Assembly: GCF_003477605.1 (NCBI RefSeq)
Contig: NZ_QUDR01000001.1
Coordinates: 223,737-287,736, forward strand
DNA length: 64,000 nucleotides
Reading direction: 5' to 3'
From: Clostridium sp. AF37-5
Lineage (GTDB): Bacteria; Bacillota; Clostridia; Lachnospirales; Lachnospiraceae
A program made the position numbers and the translations under genes. The notes below the pieces were generated by a model. The model made no database searches. It worked only from the letters and a program-made list of their open reading frames with translations, and had not been told where the DNA came from. Below, one piece after another: positions 27,481-35,764 of this stretch; position 1 is the first letter of the stretch, and every line of letters starts with the position of its first letter.

Positions 27481-27992
27481 AGATGAGGTATTTCCTCCGG
27501 GGACTTGGCGTGGGTGTTTTACTTGCAACACTGTTATTGTGTATTAGCTACCGCGGACAAAACAGCGAAAATTCAATTATTAAACAGGCTAAAGAACTTG
27601 GTATGCAATTTCCGGAAAAAACACCGGATACGCTGATACAGCCGTCAGTTGCGCCTTCACAGGCAGCGACGGGACAGGCAGTGGCAGTACAGTCTAAGAA
27701 GCCAGTTCGGACGAAAACACCGGATTCTACGGCTGCACAGAAAGCAACAAAAGAGCCAAAAGAAACACAGAAACCAAGTGAGAAAACACGTTCCTTTACA
27801 GTGCGGAGCGGTCTTTTGTCAAGTTCTGTTTCCCGTGAATTAAAAGAGGCTGGTTTTATTAAGGATGCCGATAAATTTGACCATTATTTAGAAAAAAGCG
27901 GTTTGGCAAAAAAATTAATTGCCGGCGATTATAAAATACCGGTTGGCGCATCGCAGGAAGAAGTTGCGCGGATTATTACCGGTGGAAAATAA
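27477..27992 (+). CDS. Short MltG/YceG-like membrane protein
   Basis: A 171-residue protein with one N-terminal transmembrane helix (residues 5-23), a Thr/Gln/Pro/Lys-rich linker, and a C-terminal domain of about 60 residues (SFTVRSGLLSSSVSRELKEAG, then AGDYKIPVGASQEEVARIITGG). That domain resembles the LysM-like N-terminal part of the endolytic transglycosylase MltG; the catalytic YceG domain is absent. It overlaps the preceding gene by four bases and ends the motility operon. It could bind peptidoglycan at the basal body, which is inference. Confidence 0.65.
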   Translation: MKMRYFLRGLGVGVLLATLLLCISYRGQNSENSIIKQAKELGMQFPEKTPDTLIQPSVAPSQAATGQAVAVQSKKPVRTKTPDSTAAQKATKEPKETQKPSEKTRSFTVRSGLLSSSVSRELKEAGFIKDADKFDHYLEKSGLAKKLIAGDYKIPVGASQEEVARIITGGK

Positions 27993-27995
27993 TAC

Positions 27996-28024
27996 TTGCA
28001 ATTTTGTTCGGTTTATGATATTAT
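27996..28024 (+). promoter_or_regulatory. Strong sigma-A promoter for rpsB-tsf
   Basis: TTGCAA (27996-28001), a 17-base spacer and TATTAT (28019-28024), with TG one base before the -10, form an extended -10 promoter. The block TACTTGCAATTT is shared with the tRNA-Glu promoter at 51271, which suggests a common growth-linked promoter style. Confidence 0.8.
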
Positions 28025-28110
28025 AAATCGGATTGAAAAAATCACATTCGCCGATTTTTGCTATGGTGCTGTCTTTTTTTGCGAAGACAGTGTAACAAAA
28101 AGAAGAAGCG
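28025..28110 (+). promoter_or_regulatory. Structured rpsB leader RNA
   Basis: The roughly 110-base leader has complementary arms AAATCGG (28025) and CCGATTT (28052), then a second hairpin with arms CTGTC (28071) and GACAG (28086) around a T-rich loop. This could be a site for autoregulation by S2, as known for other ribosomal operons, but I do not recognise a named S2 leader family in it. Confidence 0.4.
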
Positions 28111-28144
28111 GATGGAAGAAAAAACCAAATGGAGGTACGAAATA

Positions 28145-28876
28145 ATGAGTGTTATTTCAATGAAACAGTTACTGGAAGCAGGTGTTCATTTTGGACATCA
28201 GACAAGAAGATGGAACCCTAAAATGGCTGAGTACATCTACACAGAGAGAAATGGTATTTATATCATTGATCTTCAGAAATCTGTAGGTAAAGTAGATGAA
28301 GCTTACAATGCAGTAAAAGATATTGCAGCAGAAGGTGGCAAAATCCTTTTCGTAGGTACCAAAAAACAGGCTCAGGATTCTATTAAAGCAGAAGCAGAGC
28401 GCTGCGGTATGTACTATGTAAACGAGAGATGGCTCGGTGGTATGCTTACAAACTTCGAGACAATCCAGACTCGTATTAAGAGATTAAAAGCAATCGAGAA
28501 AATGTCAGAAGATGGAACTTTCGATGTTCTGCCTAAGAAAGAGGTTATTAACCTTAAGAAAGAATGGGCAAAACTTGAGAAGAATCTTGGCGGTATCAAA
28601 GACATGAAAGATATCCCGGATGCAATCTTTGTAGTGGATCCGAAAAAAGAGAGAATTTGTATTCAGGAAGCACACATCCTTGGTATTCCTTTGATTGGTA
28701 TTGTAGATACAAACTGTGATCCGGAAGAACTTGATTATGTAATTCCTGGTAACGACGATGCAATTCGTGCCGTTAAATTGATTGTTTCTAAGATGGCAGA
28801 CGCTGTTATTGAGGCAAATCAGGGCGAGTCTTTAGCAGAAGAGACAGAAGAAGCATCTGAGGCAGAAGCAGAGTAA
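28145..28876 (+). CDS. rpsB: 30S ribosomal protein S2
   Basis: The start is ATG 28145 ([27 protein letters not shown]) after TGGAGGTACGAAATA. The 243-residue product shows the S2 signatures [39 protein letters not shown] and [12 protein letters not shown]. An acidic tail ends the protein. It is a ribosomal small-subunit protein, cotranscribed with tsf, the common bacterial arrangement. Codon use differs slightly from the neighbours, as expected for a highly expressed gene. Confidence 0.98.
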   Translation: MSVISMKQLLEAGVHFGHQTRRWNPKMAEYIYTERNGIYIIDLQKSVGKVDEAYNAVKDIAAEGGKILFVGTKKQAQDSIKAEAERCGMYYVNERWLGGMLTNFETIQTRIKRLKAIEKMSEDGTFDVLPKKEVINLKKEWAKLEKNLGGIKDMKDIPDAIFVVDPKKERICIQEAHILGIPLIGIVDTNCDPEELDYVIPGNDDAIRAVKLIVSKMADAVIEANQGESLAEETEEASEAEAE

Positions 28877-28900
28877 GAAAGAGAAAGGTAGGATTTAAAA

Positions 28901-29836
28901 ATGGCTATTTCAGCATCAATGGTAAAAGAGTTAAGAGAAAAAACAGGTGCCGGCATGATGGATTGTAAGAAGGCACTTACAAATACAGATGGTGATATGG
29001 ACAAGGCTGTTGAATGGCTTCGCGAGAATGGTCTTGCAAAGGCAGAGAAGAAAGCCGGACGTATCGCTGCTGAGGGTATTGTTAAGACAAACATCAGTGA
29101 AGATGGCAAGAAAGCAGCTATCGTTGAAGTAAACAGCGAGACTGACTTTGTAGCAAAGAATGAGAAATTCCAGGATTTCGTTGCTGCTGTAGCAGATCAG
29201 GTAAATGCTTCCTCTGCTGCTGATATTGATGCCTTTTTGGCTGAGCCATGGGCTGGTGATTCTTCTAAGACAGTAAAAGAAGAACTTGCTTCTATGGTTG
29301 CTACCATCGGTGAGAACATGAATATCCGTCGTTTTGAGAAAGTAACCTGCGACAATGGTATTGTTGTTGATTACATTCACGCCGGCGGTAAAATCGGTGT
29401 TTTGATTGCTGCTGAGACAGATAACACCGGAGCAGAAGTAGTTGAGTGCTTGAAAAACGTAGCAATGCAGATTGCTGCTATGAATCCTCAGTATCTTTCA
29501 TCCGATGATGTATCCGATGAATACAAAGAGAGAGAAAAAGCAGTTCTTCTTGCTCAGGCGAAAAACGACCCTAAGAATGCAAACAAACCGGATAATATCA
29601 TTGAGAAAATGATTATCGGACGTTTGAACAAAGAGCTGAAAGAAGTATGTCTGACCGAGCAGGTTTATGTAAAAGCTGAGAACAAAGAGACTGTTGCTAA
29701 GTATGTAGAATCTGTTGCAAAAGCAGTTGGATGCAACCTGACACTTAAGAGCTTCGTTCGTTTCGAGACCGGTGAAGGCCTTGAGAAGAAAGAAGAAGAC
29801 TTCGCAGCAGAAGTTGCCGCTCAGATGGGTAACTAA
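28901..29836 (+). CDS. tsf: Translation elongation factor Ts
   Basis: A 311-residue protein with the EF-Ts N-terminal UBA-like domain (VKELREKTGAGMMDCKKAL) and the core contact motif TDFVAKNEKFQDF that ejects GDP from EF-Tu. The second core motif YIHAGGKIGVLI and the C-terminal QVYVKAENKETV are also present. It sits 24 bases after rpsB with a GAAAGGTAGGA ribosome site and is closed by a terminator at 29907. Confidence 0.98.
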   Translation: MAISASMVKELREKTGAGMMDCKKALTNTDGDMDKAVEWLRENGLAKAEKKAGRIAAEGIVKTNISEDGKKAAIVEVNSETDFVAKNEKFQDFVAAVADQVNASSAADIDAFLAEPWAGDSSKTVKEELASMVATIGENMNIRRFEKVTCDNGIVVDYIHAGGKIGVLIAAETDNTGAEVVECLKNVAMQIAAMNPQYLSSDDVSDEYKEREKAVLLAQAKNDPKNANKPDNIIEKMIIGRLNKELKEVCLTEQVYVKAENKETVAKYVESVAKAVGCNLTLKSFVRFETGEGLEKKEEDFAAEVAAQMGN

Positions 29837-29906
29837 GAAATATTTCTTGGTACAGATAAGGCAAGAGAATATAGCATTTTTTAGTTCAATATTTGATTGA
29901 AATAAT

Positions 29907-29952
29907 AAGACATCATTGTTTGCTAAGATGTAGACGATGATGTCTTTTTGCT
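29907..29952 (+). terminator. Rho-independent terminator after tsf
   Basis: Arms at 29907-29918 and 29935-29946 pair over 12 positions with one G-T pair (AAGACATCATTG / CGATGATGTCTT), with a 16-base loop and a following T-run. It ends the rpsB-tsf unit. Confidence 0.85.
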
Positions 29953-29987
29953 TCCGTAGTTTAGAAAGAAAAAACATCCACCTATCA

Positions 29988-30016
29988 TTGAACTATTCCA
30001 GTAAATATGCTACAAT
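29988..30016 (+). promoter_or_regulatory. Sigma-A promoter for the HD hydrolase gene
   Basis: TTGAAC (29988-29993), 17-base spacer, TACAAT (30011-30016) with TG one base upstream of the -10. The predicted start near 30023 gives a very short leader before the gene at 30037. Confidence 0.75.
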
Positions 30017-30036
30017 TTATATATCATACATTATAA

Positions 30037-30573
30037 ATGAGGGGCATGGATAAAAAGCGCATGGATGAGAAGGAACGATACCAAAAAGCTGAGGCTTTTG
30101 CAACAGAAAAACATAAGGGGCAGTTCCGCATTGGCGGCGAACCGTATATTATGCATCCTTTAGCGGTGGCGGAAATCGTGAGAAATCAAGGCTATGGGAT
30201 GGACTACCAGATTACAGCTTTATTTCACGATTTGTTAGAGGACACCGATGCGACCGAAGAGGAGATTTTTGATCTTGGTGGTGCGCGGGTGTTAGAAGCG
30301 GTGCGCCTTTTGACAAAACAAGAAGGATATGTCATGGCTGAATATGTGGCAGGAATCCGCACAAACCCAATTGCATTTGTTGTGAAAGCGGCTGACCGGT
30401 TACATAATTTGAGAACCGCTTTTTGTACGGATGAGGCGTTTCGGAGAGCGTATGTTCTGGAAACGCGGCAGTGGTATATGGATTTCTCGGATGAAATTAA
30501 AGAGGCGGCAGAAGAGCTCGCAAAAACAGTCCCTGGTTTCACAAAAACAGACAGCGCAAGTGTAGACAAATGA
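30037..30573 (+). CDS. HD-domain protein, small alarmone hydrolase-like (RelA/SpoT hydrolase type)
   Basis: A 178-residue single-domain protein. The metal-binding HD motif is in ALFHDLLEDTDATEEE, with the upstream histidine in GGEPYIMHPLAVA and the later aspartate in VKAADRLHNLRTA. This is the arrangement of the (p)ppGpp hydrolase half of RelA/SpoT and of stand-alone small alarmone hydrolases; no synthetase domain is present. It probably cleaves (p)ppGpp or a related nucleotide. The start is unsure: ATG at 30037, 30046 and 30061 are in frame, none with an ideal ribosome site. Confidence 0.8.
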   Translation: MRGMDKKRMDEKERYQKAEAFATEKHKGQFRIGGEPYIMHPLAVAEIVRNQGYGMDYQITALFHDLLEDTDATEEEIFDLGGARVLEAVRLLTKQEGYVMAEYVAGIRTNPIAFVVKAADRLHNLRTAFCTDEAFRRAYVLETRQWYMDFSDEIKEAAEELAKTVPGFTKTDSASVDK

Positions 30574-30603
30574 GAAAAAACATGTGGAAATATTTTTATA
30601 ATA

Positions 30604-30612
30604 TGATATAAT
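30604..30612 (+). promoter_or_regulatory. Extended -10 promoter for the GGDEF sensor gene
   Basis: TG-A-TATAAT at 30604-30612 lies 40 bases before the ATG at 30652. No clear -35 hexamer is visible at the expected distance. Confidence 0.6.
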
Positions 30613-30651
30613 ATGAGTAAGTGTGTGCAAAGTACGGAAAGGAGAAACCAT

Positions 30652-32574
30652 ATGTTTGAAAATGGGAGAAAAACGATTGGTGTAATTCTTTGTGATGTGT
30701 CATCACATTATCAGGAACAAATCTGCCAGACGTTGTCGATGTATGCAAAAGAGGCAGATTATAATTTAGCGTATTTTACATTCTTTTCGTGCTATGGAAC
30801 CGAAACAACAAGAAATGGCAGAGGAGAAGCAAATATTGTTCACTTGATTCCGTTTGAGAAATTGGATGCTATTATTTTATGCCACGACACTTTGGTGAAT
30901 AAACCGGCGCTTGATTATGTGGTTGACAGTATTGAGAAAAAATGTGACTGCCCGGTTGTTACACTGCGTCATGACTTAAAGGATTACCCGGCGGTGTTAG
31001 TGAATCAGGAACACCGCATAGAAGATTTGGTGTACCATTTTGTGGATGAACACCATAAAACAAAAATTGCATTTATGTCGGGACCGTTTGACCATCCGGA
31101 TACGATTACAAGACTGGCTGATTATAAACGGGCTTTGGCAAACCGTGGGATTCCATTTGATGAACGCATGGTATATGAAGGGGATTATTGGACGAAGAAA
31201 GCGAAAGAAGCAGCCGATTACTTTACGATGGAACTGGCTGAAAAACCGGAAGTAATTGTGTGTGCAAATGATTATATGGCAAGTTCTTTAATGAACGAAT
31301 TGATTGCTAAAGGTTTTCTGGTACCGGATGACATTGCCGTTTCCGGCTTTGATAATATATGGGAATCTTCGATTACCCTCCCACCGATTACGACAGTTTC
31401 TGTGCCGGTTCATGATATGGTGAAACAGGCGGTTGGGCTTATTGAAGCCATGTGGCGTGGCGAAACAGTACCACAGAAAAGTTATGTGAATTCCGAAGTG
31501 ATTTTCCGTAATTCCTGTGGCTGTGAGACATTTAATATGCAGTCGATGTTAGCCAAACGTGTTCGTCAGATGAATGAATACCAGAGTATTATGGAGTCAA
31601 ATCAGAGTAACACATATATGTTTATTGATTTGTCAGATCTTGATCATGTGGACGGCATTGAAAAGTCACTCCGTATAGGTGCGAATGACCATATTGACAG
31701 TTTTTTTATCTGCTTAGGTGAAGGACGCGGTGAGCAGTATCCGAAATACTGTTCTCCGGCAAACGGCTTTGCTAAGAAGAGTAAAGTTGTTGGCGGTTTG
31801 TTTCATAAAAGAGCCTGTGTGTTTGATGTATTTGAAACCTCACGTCTTTTGCCAAAAGATGTATCAGAAGATAAACCGATGATTTATTATTTCTTCCCGA
31901 TTCATAACAACCAGTTTTCTTATGGTTACCTGGCTGTGTCTTATGAGGACAATTACAGCACAAATAAGACATTTAATAACTGGCTTGCAATTCTTGGCAA
32001 TGCGCTAGAGATGATTCGCATTAAACAGAAAAATCAGGGACTTCTTCAGGAATTGAACAATTTATATGTCCATGATGCACTGACCGGTTTATACAACCGG
32101 AGAGGATTTGATTCCGTTTCCCTTGAAAAATATAAAAGGGCGAAAAAGGAGAAGAAGTCATTTGTAATATTTGCTATTGATATGGATAATCTGAAAGTGG
32201 TCAATGACCGTTTTGGACATATGAATGGAGATTTGGCACTGCGGACAATTGGTGAGGCGATGCAGGCGGTGGCAGGAAAAGAAGATGCTTGTGCCCGTGT
32301 CGGCGGCGATGAATATAATGTCGTTGGAATTGGTTATACAGAAGATATGGCAGAGCAGTTTGTAAAGGATTTTAATGGGTATCTGGAAGACTTTAATGAA
32401 GAGAGTGAACTACCATATCTGGTAAAGGCAAGTGTTGGTTACTGTCTTTTGGAATCCGAAAAGGAGAGAGACTTAGAGGACTGCGTGAATGCGGCAGATG
32501 GTAAATTGTATGAGTATAAGCGCGATAAGAAGAAAAAGAAATTAGATAACGTGCTGCGAGAAATGGAAGGATAA
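30652..32574 (+). CDS. LacI-type ligand-binding domain fused to diguanylate cyclase (GGDEF)
   Basis: The start is ATG 30652 after GGAGAAACCAT. The 640-residue product begins directly with a periplasmic-binding-protein fold of the LacI/GalR type (residues about 8-280: GVILCDVSSHYQEQI, VSGFDNIWESSITLPPITTVSVP) but has no DNA-binding helix-turn-helix and no signal peptide. A middle region (about 300-465) may be a second sensory domain. The C-terminal GGDEF domain has ALTGLYNRRGFD, IDMDNLKVVNDRFGH and the active loop RVGGDEYNVVG, with tyrosine in place of the last phenylalanine. It should make c-di-GMP in the cytosol in response to a small ligand, perhaps a sugar. Confidence 0.85.
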   Translation: MFENGRKTIGVILCDVSSHYQEQICQTLSMYAKEADYNLAYFTFFSCYGTETTRNGRGEANIVHLIPFEKLDAIILCHDTLVNKPALDYVVDSIEKKCDCPVVTLRHDLKDYPAVLVNQEHRIEDLVYHFVDEHHKTKIAFMSGPFDHPDTITRLADYKRALANRGIPFDERMVYEGDYWTKKAKEAADYFTMELAEKPEVIVCANDYMASSLMNELIAKGFLVPDDIAVSGFDNIWESSITLPPITTVSVPVHDMVKQAVGLIEAMWRGETVPQKSYVNSEVIFRNSCGCETFNMQSMLAKRVRQMNEYQSIMESNQSNTYMFIDLSDLDHVDGIEKSLRIGANDHIDSFFICLGEGRGEQYPKYCSPANGFAKKSKVVGGLFHKRACVFDVFETSRLLPKDVSEDKPMIYYFFPIHNNQFSYGYLAVSYEDNYSTNKTFNNWLAILGNALEMIRIKQKNQGLLQELNNLYVHDALTGLYNRRGFDSVSLEKYKRAKKEKKSFVIFAIDMDNLKVVNDRFGHMNGDLALRTIGEAMQAVAGKEDACARVGGDEYNVVGIGYTEDMAEQFVKDFNGYLEDFNEESELPYLVKASVGYCLLESEKERDLEDCVNAADGKLYEYKRDKKKKKLDNVLREMEG

Positions 32575-32589
32575 GGAGGTCGCTGTTAG

Positions 32590-33516
32590 GTGACAGGAAA
32601 TACAGTTCATGCAGCGGAGGCTGCTTATCGGAAGAAAAGGGTAAAGCGAATTAAGAAAATTATTGTAGGGACAGCTATTGTACTTTTGTTACTGCCTACG
32701 ATAATGTGTTTGTTTTTATTAGTGAAGGTTCATTCACTGGAAAAGCAGATTGAGACGATTACCAAGGTGTCGGATTCGGGTGTTGTCAAAGCACAGGAAA
32801 AAGAGGTGAAGACAACGAAAGCGCCAAAAAAGGCAACGACTGCCGAGCCAACGATAAAACCAACGGATGATACAACTACAAAAAAGGTTTATCTGACTTT
32901 TGATGATGGTCCGGGAAGCCAGTCGGGGAAAATTTTGGATATACTGAAAAAGAACCATGTGAAAGCAACTTTTTTTGTGACAGGAAAAGAGGACGCTTCG
33001 TCGAAGAAAATATATCAGCGGATTGTAAAAGAAGGCCACACGTTAGCAATGCATTCTTATTCACACATTCAGGATGTGATTTATGATTCTAAAGAGGCTT
33101 TTGAGAAAGATTTAAAGCAAATCAACCGTTGCTTATATGAAGCAACCGGAGTACACACGAAGTTTTATCGTTTTCCGGGAGGAAGCAGTACGCAGAATAC
33201 ATCACTTCCAATCCAGAATTTTATTGATGTGTTAAAGAAAAACCATTATCTGTATTTAGACTGGAATGTTATCAGTCCTGATATCAATAATGCAAATGCC
33301 ACAAAAGAACAAGTGGTAACCGGCGTTATGCAGGGCGTTGATGCATATGATACAGCAGTTGTACTTATGTATGATGTGGCAGACAAACCGATGACGGTAA
33401 AAGCACTGCCATCTATTATAAAACAAATTAAAGCTAAAAATTATGAATTGTTGCCGGTGGATGAGTCGATGATACTCATTCAGCACAACAATGGAAATCA
33501 GGAGGAAGGAAAATGA
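32590..33516 (+). CDS. Membrane-anchored polysaccharide deacetylase (NodB domain)
   Basis: A 308-residue protein with GTG start nine bases after AAGGAGGT. A basic N-terminus and one transmembrane helix (residues about 23-45) are followed by a Thr/Lys-rich linker and a NodB/CE4 domain: motif 1 TFDDGPG, motif 2 HSYSH, motif 3 RFPGGSST. The metal triad Asp-His-His is intact. Members remove N-acetyl groups from peptidoglycan or related glycans outside the membrane. It overlaps the bactofilin gene by four bases, so the two are coupled. Confidence 0.9.
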   Translation: MTGNTVHAAEAAYRKKRVKRIKKIIVGTAIVLLLLPTIMCLFLLVKVHSLEKQIETITKVSDSGVVKAQEKEVKTTKAPKKATTAEPTIKPTDDTTTKKVYLTFDDGPGSQSGKILDILKKNHVKATFFVTGKEDASSKKIYQRIVKEGHTLAMHSYSHIQDVIYDSKEAFEKDLKQINRCLYEATGVHTKFYRFPGGSSTQNTSLPIQNFIDVLKKNHYLYLDWNVISPDINNANATKEQVVTGVMQGVDAYDTAVVLMYDVADKPMTVKALPSIIKQIKAKNYELLPVDESMILIQHNNGNQEEGK

Positions 33517-34364
33517 GTTTTTTTAAGGACTTAAAAGAGGATATTGCTCAGTCCGTAAATGAGTTGACAGAGAGTCTGGATGAAAATCTGGCAGTGGATG
33601 ATGAGAAAACAAAAGAGACAGTTTCGATGAGTGAATTGACAACCGATTTTCCGCCGGAAGAACCGACAGAAGAGGTTCCGGAATTAGTTGTGGAAAATAA
33701 TGAGACGGAAGAAAATGAAATTGCGGTGGCTGCAGAGCCGGAAGAAGTAATAGAGGAGTCTGTGGAAGCACCGGTGGAAGAAGTAGTAGATGAGCCGGAG
33801 GAAATTGAAGAATCGGTTGAAGATTACGAGGAGGAAGACGTCATGAACGAAGAAGTAATGGAAGAAGCAATGGAAGGAGCAAGCATTGATAATACACCGG
33901 TGGAAGAGGTGGAAGATGATGCACAGGAAGTTACCGTAATTACGAAAGGAACAACCATTAACGGTGGCATCAAATCCGATACATCACTCGTTGTAAAAGG
34001 TACCATTGAAGGTGATGTAGAATGTGAGGGCAAATTAACAATTACCGGTAAAGTAGCAGGTAATACAATTGCTTCCGAAATTTATGTGAACACACCAAGA
34101 CTGGAAGGTGATATTAACAGTCGTGGTATTGTAAAAATTGATGTAGGAACAGTCGTAATTGGTAGCATTAGCTGTACTTCCGTACTGGTTGCAGGTGCAG
34201 TAAAAGGAAACATTGAAGTAAATGGTCCTGTTATTGTGGATTCCACAGCAGTAGTAAAGGGCGATATTAAGGCAAAATCCATTCAGATTAACAGTGGAGC
34301 TGTTGTTGATGGACATTGCTCTTTGGCATATGCCGATGTGGATTTGGATTCATTCTTTGAATAA
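33513..34364 (+). CDS. Bactofilin with long acidic N-terminal region
   Basis: A 283-residue protein. Residues 1-145 are very acidic (Glu/Val-rich) and likely disordered or coiled. Residues about 150-270 form the bactofilin beta-helix with repeated short strands (GGIKSDTSLVVKGTIEGDVEC, ITGKVAGNTIASEIYV, VVIGSISC, VAGAVKGNIEVNG). Bactofilins polymerise without nucleotide and scaffold wall enzymes. Tight coupling to the deacetylase gene suggests it localises that enzyme; this is inference. Confidence 0.88.
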   Translation: MSFFKDLKEDIAQSVNELTESLDENLAVDDEKTKETVSMSELTTDFPPEEPTEEVPELVVENNETEENEIAVAAEPEEVIEESVEAPVEEVVDEPEEIEESVEDYEEEDVMNEEVMEEAMEGASIDNTPVEEVEDDAQEVTVITKGTTINGGIKSDTSLVVKGTIEGDVECEGKLTITGKVAGNTIASEIYVNTPRLEGDINSRGIVKIDVGTVVIGSISCTSVLVAGAVKGNIEVNGPVIVDSTAVVKGDIKAKSIQINSGAVVDGHCSLAYADVDLDSFFE

Positions 34365-34390
34365 GAAATATAACAGGAGGCTATTTCGCA

Positions 34391-35098
34391 ATGAGCAAAT
34401 ATAAAAGAGTATTATTGAAATTAAGCGGTGAGGCTTTGGCAGGAGACAAGGGGACCGGTTTTGACGAGGCAACCTGTGTACCGGTTGCAAAACAGATTAA
34501 AGATTTGGTGGATGCCGGAACTGAAGTTGCCATTGTAATCGGTGGTGGAAACTTCTGGCGCGGACGCTCCAGTGAGACGATAGACCGCACCAAAGCAGAC
34601 CAGATTGGTATGATGGCTACGGTTATGAACTGCATTTATATGTCAGAAATCTGTCGTTCCGTAGGACTTATGACACAAGTATTAACACCATTTTCCTGTG
34701 GTTCTTTTACGAAGTTATTTTCCAAAGACCGCGTCAACAAATATCTCGGCAAAGGAATGGTAGTATTTTTTGCCGGTGGAACCGGACATCCGTATTTTTC
34801 AACCGATACCGCAACGGCACTTCGTGCGATTGAAATTGATGCCGATATTATTCTCGCAGCGAAATCTATTGATGGTGTATATGATTCCGACCCGGCGGTA
34901 AATCCGGATGCGAAAAAGTATGATTCGATGCAGATGGCGGACATTGTTGACAACAAACTCGGTGTTGTAGATTTGGCGGCCGCTGTGCTTTGTCTGGAAA
35001 ATAAAATGCCAATGCTGATTTTTGGTCTGAATGAAGAAAACAGTATTGCAAACGCCGTAGCAGGAAAGAGCAACGGTACGATTATTACTGTGGATTAA
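34391..35098 (+). CDS. pyrH: UMP kinase
   Basis: A 235-residue amino acid kinase family protein with KRVLLKLSGEALAG, VIGGGNFWRGR and the C-terminal region near NAVAGKSNGTIITVD. It converts UMP to UDP in pyrimidine synthesis. Position before frr is conserved across bacteria. The ribosome site is CAGGAGGCTATTTCGC. Confidence 0.97.
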   Translation: MSKYKRVLLKLSGEALAGDKGTGFDEATCVPVAKQIKDLVDAGTEVAIVIGGGNFWRGRSSETIDRTKADQIGMMATVMNCIYMSEICRSVGLMTQVLTPFSCGSFTKLFSKDRVNKYLGKGMVVFFAGGTGHPYFSTDTATALRAIEIDADIILAAKSIDGVYDSDPAVNPDAKKYDSMQMADIVDNKLGVVDLAAAVLCLENKMPMLIFGLNEENSIANAVAGKSNGTIITVD

Positions 35099-35114
35099 TG
35101 GAGGTTAAACAGTC

Positions 35115-35663
35115 ATGGAATTAAATCAATATGAAGAGAAGATGAAAAAGTCACTTGCAAATCTGGAAGAAGAATATGGTGCAATTCGTGCCGGGCGTGC
35201 AAATCCAAGAATTTTAGACCGTATTCAGGTGGATTATTATGGAACACCGACTTCCTTGCAGGGCGTTGCCAATATTTCTGTACCGGAAGCCCGCATGATT
35301 CAGATTCAGCCGTGGGATGCCGGTCTTATTAAAGATATCGAGAAAGCAATTTTGGCTTCGGATTTGGGACTTACACCGGCAAACGATGGAAAAGTGATTC
35401 GTCTGGTATTTCCGGAACTTACGGAGGAACGTCGTAAAGAACTGGTAAAAGATGTCAAGAAAAAAGGTGAGGAAGCTAAGGTTGCCATCCGAAACATTCG
35501 TAGAGATGCCAATGATGCTGTGAAAAAAGAAGCAAAGGCAAATGAGATTTCAGAAGACGACCAGAAACAGTTAGAAGATAAGATTCAGAAACTTACCGAT
35601 GAGTATGTAAAGAAAATTGATCAGGCAATTGATGCAAAATCAACAGAAGTAATGACCGTATAG
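35115..35663 (+). CDS. frr: Ribosome recycling factor
   Basis: A 182-residue protein with the RRF signatures [33 protein letters not shown], and [35 protein letters not shown] helix pair. With EF-G it splits post-termination ribosomes. It follows pyrH by 16 bases with a TGGAGG site. Confidence 0.97.
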   Translation: MELNQYEEKMKKSLANLEEEYGAIRAGRANPRILDRIQVDYYGTPTSLQGVANISVPEARMIQIQPWDAGLIKDIEKAILASDLGLTPANDGKVIRLVFPELTEERRKELVKDVKKKGEEAKVAIRNIRRDANDAVKKEAKANEISEDDQKQLEDKIQKLTDEYVKKIDQAIDAKSTEVMTV

Positions 35664-35695
35664 AAGGAATTTCGGTGCATGTGTGCCGGATATTA

Positions 35696-35747
35696 GGACA
35701 GCCTGTTCCTGCTTTGCAGGAGTCTTGTCTGTCCTTCCTTTTTTTAG
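35696..35747 (+). terminator. Stem-loop with T-run between frr and uppS
   Basis: Outer arms AGGACAG (35696-35702) and CTGTCCT (35730-35736) enclose an inner hairpin CCTGC-TTT-GCAGG; a run of seven to eight T follows at 35740. It looks like an intrinsic terminator or attenuator, yet uppS starts only 18 bases later with no clear promoter in between, so partial read-through is likely. Confidence 0.7.
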
Positions 35748-35764
35748 AAGATGGAGGAATTTTT

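Noticed and set aside
28058..28144. Upstream in-frame ATG for rpsB
   Set aside because: It would put leader hairpin sequence in the protein; the S2 N-terminus and ribosome site fix the start at 28145.
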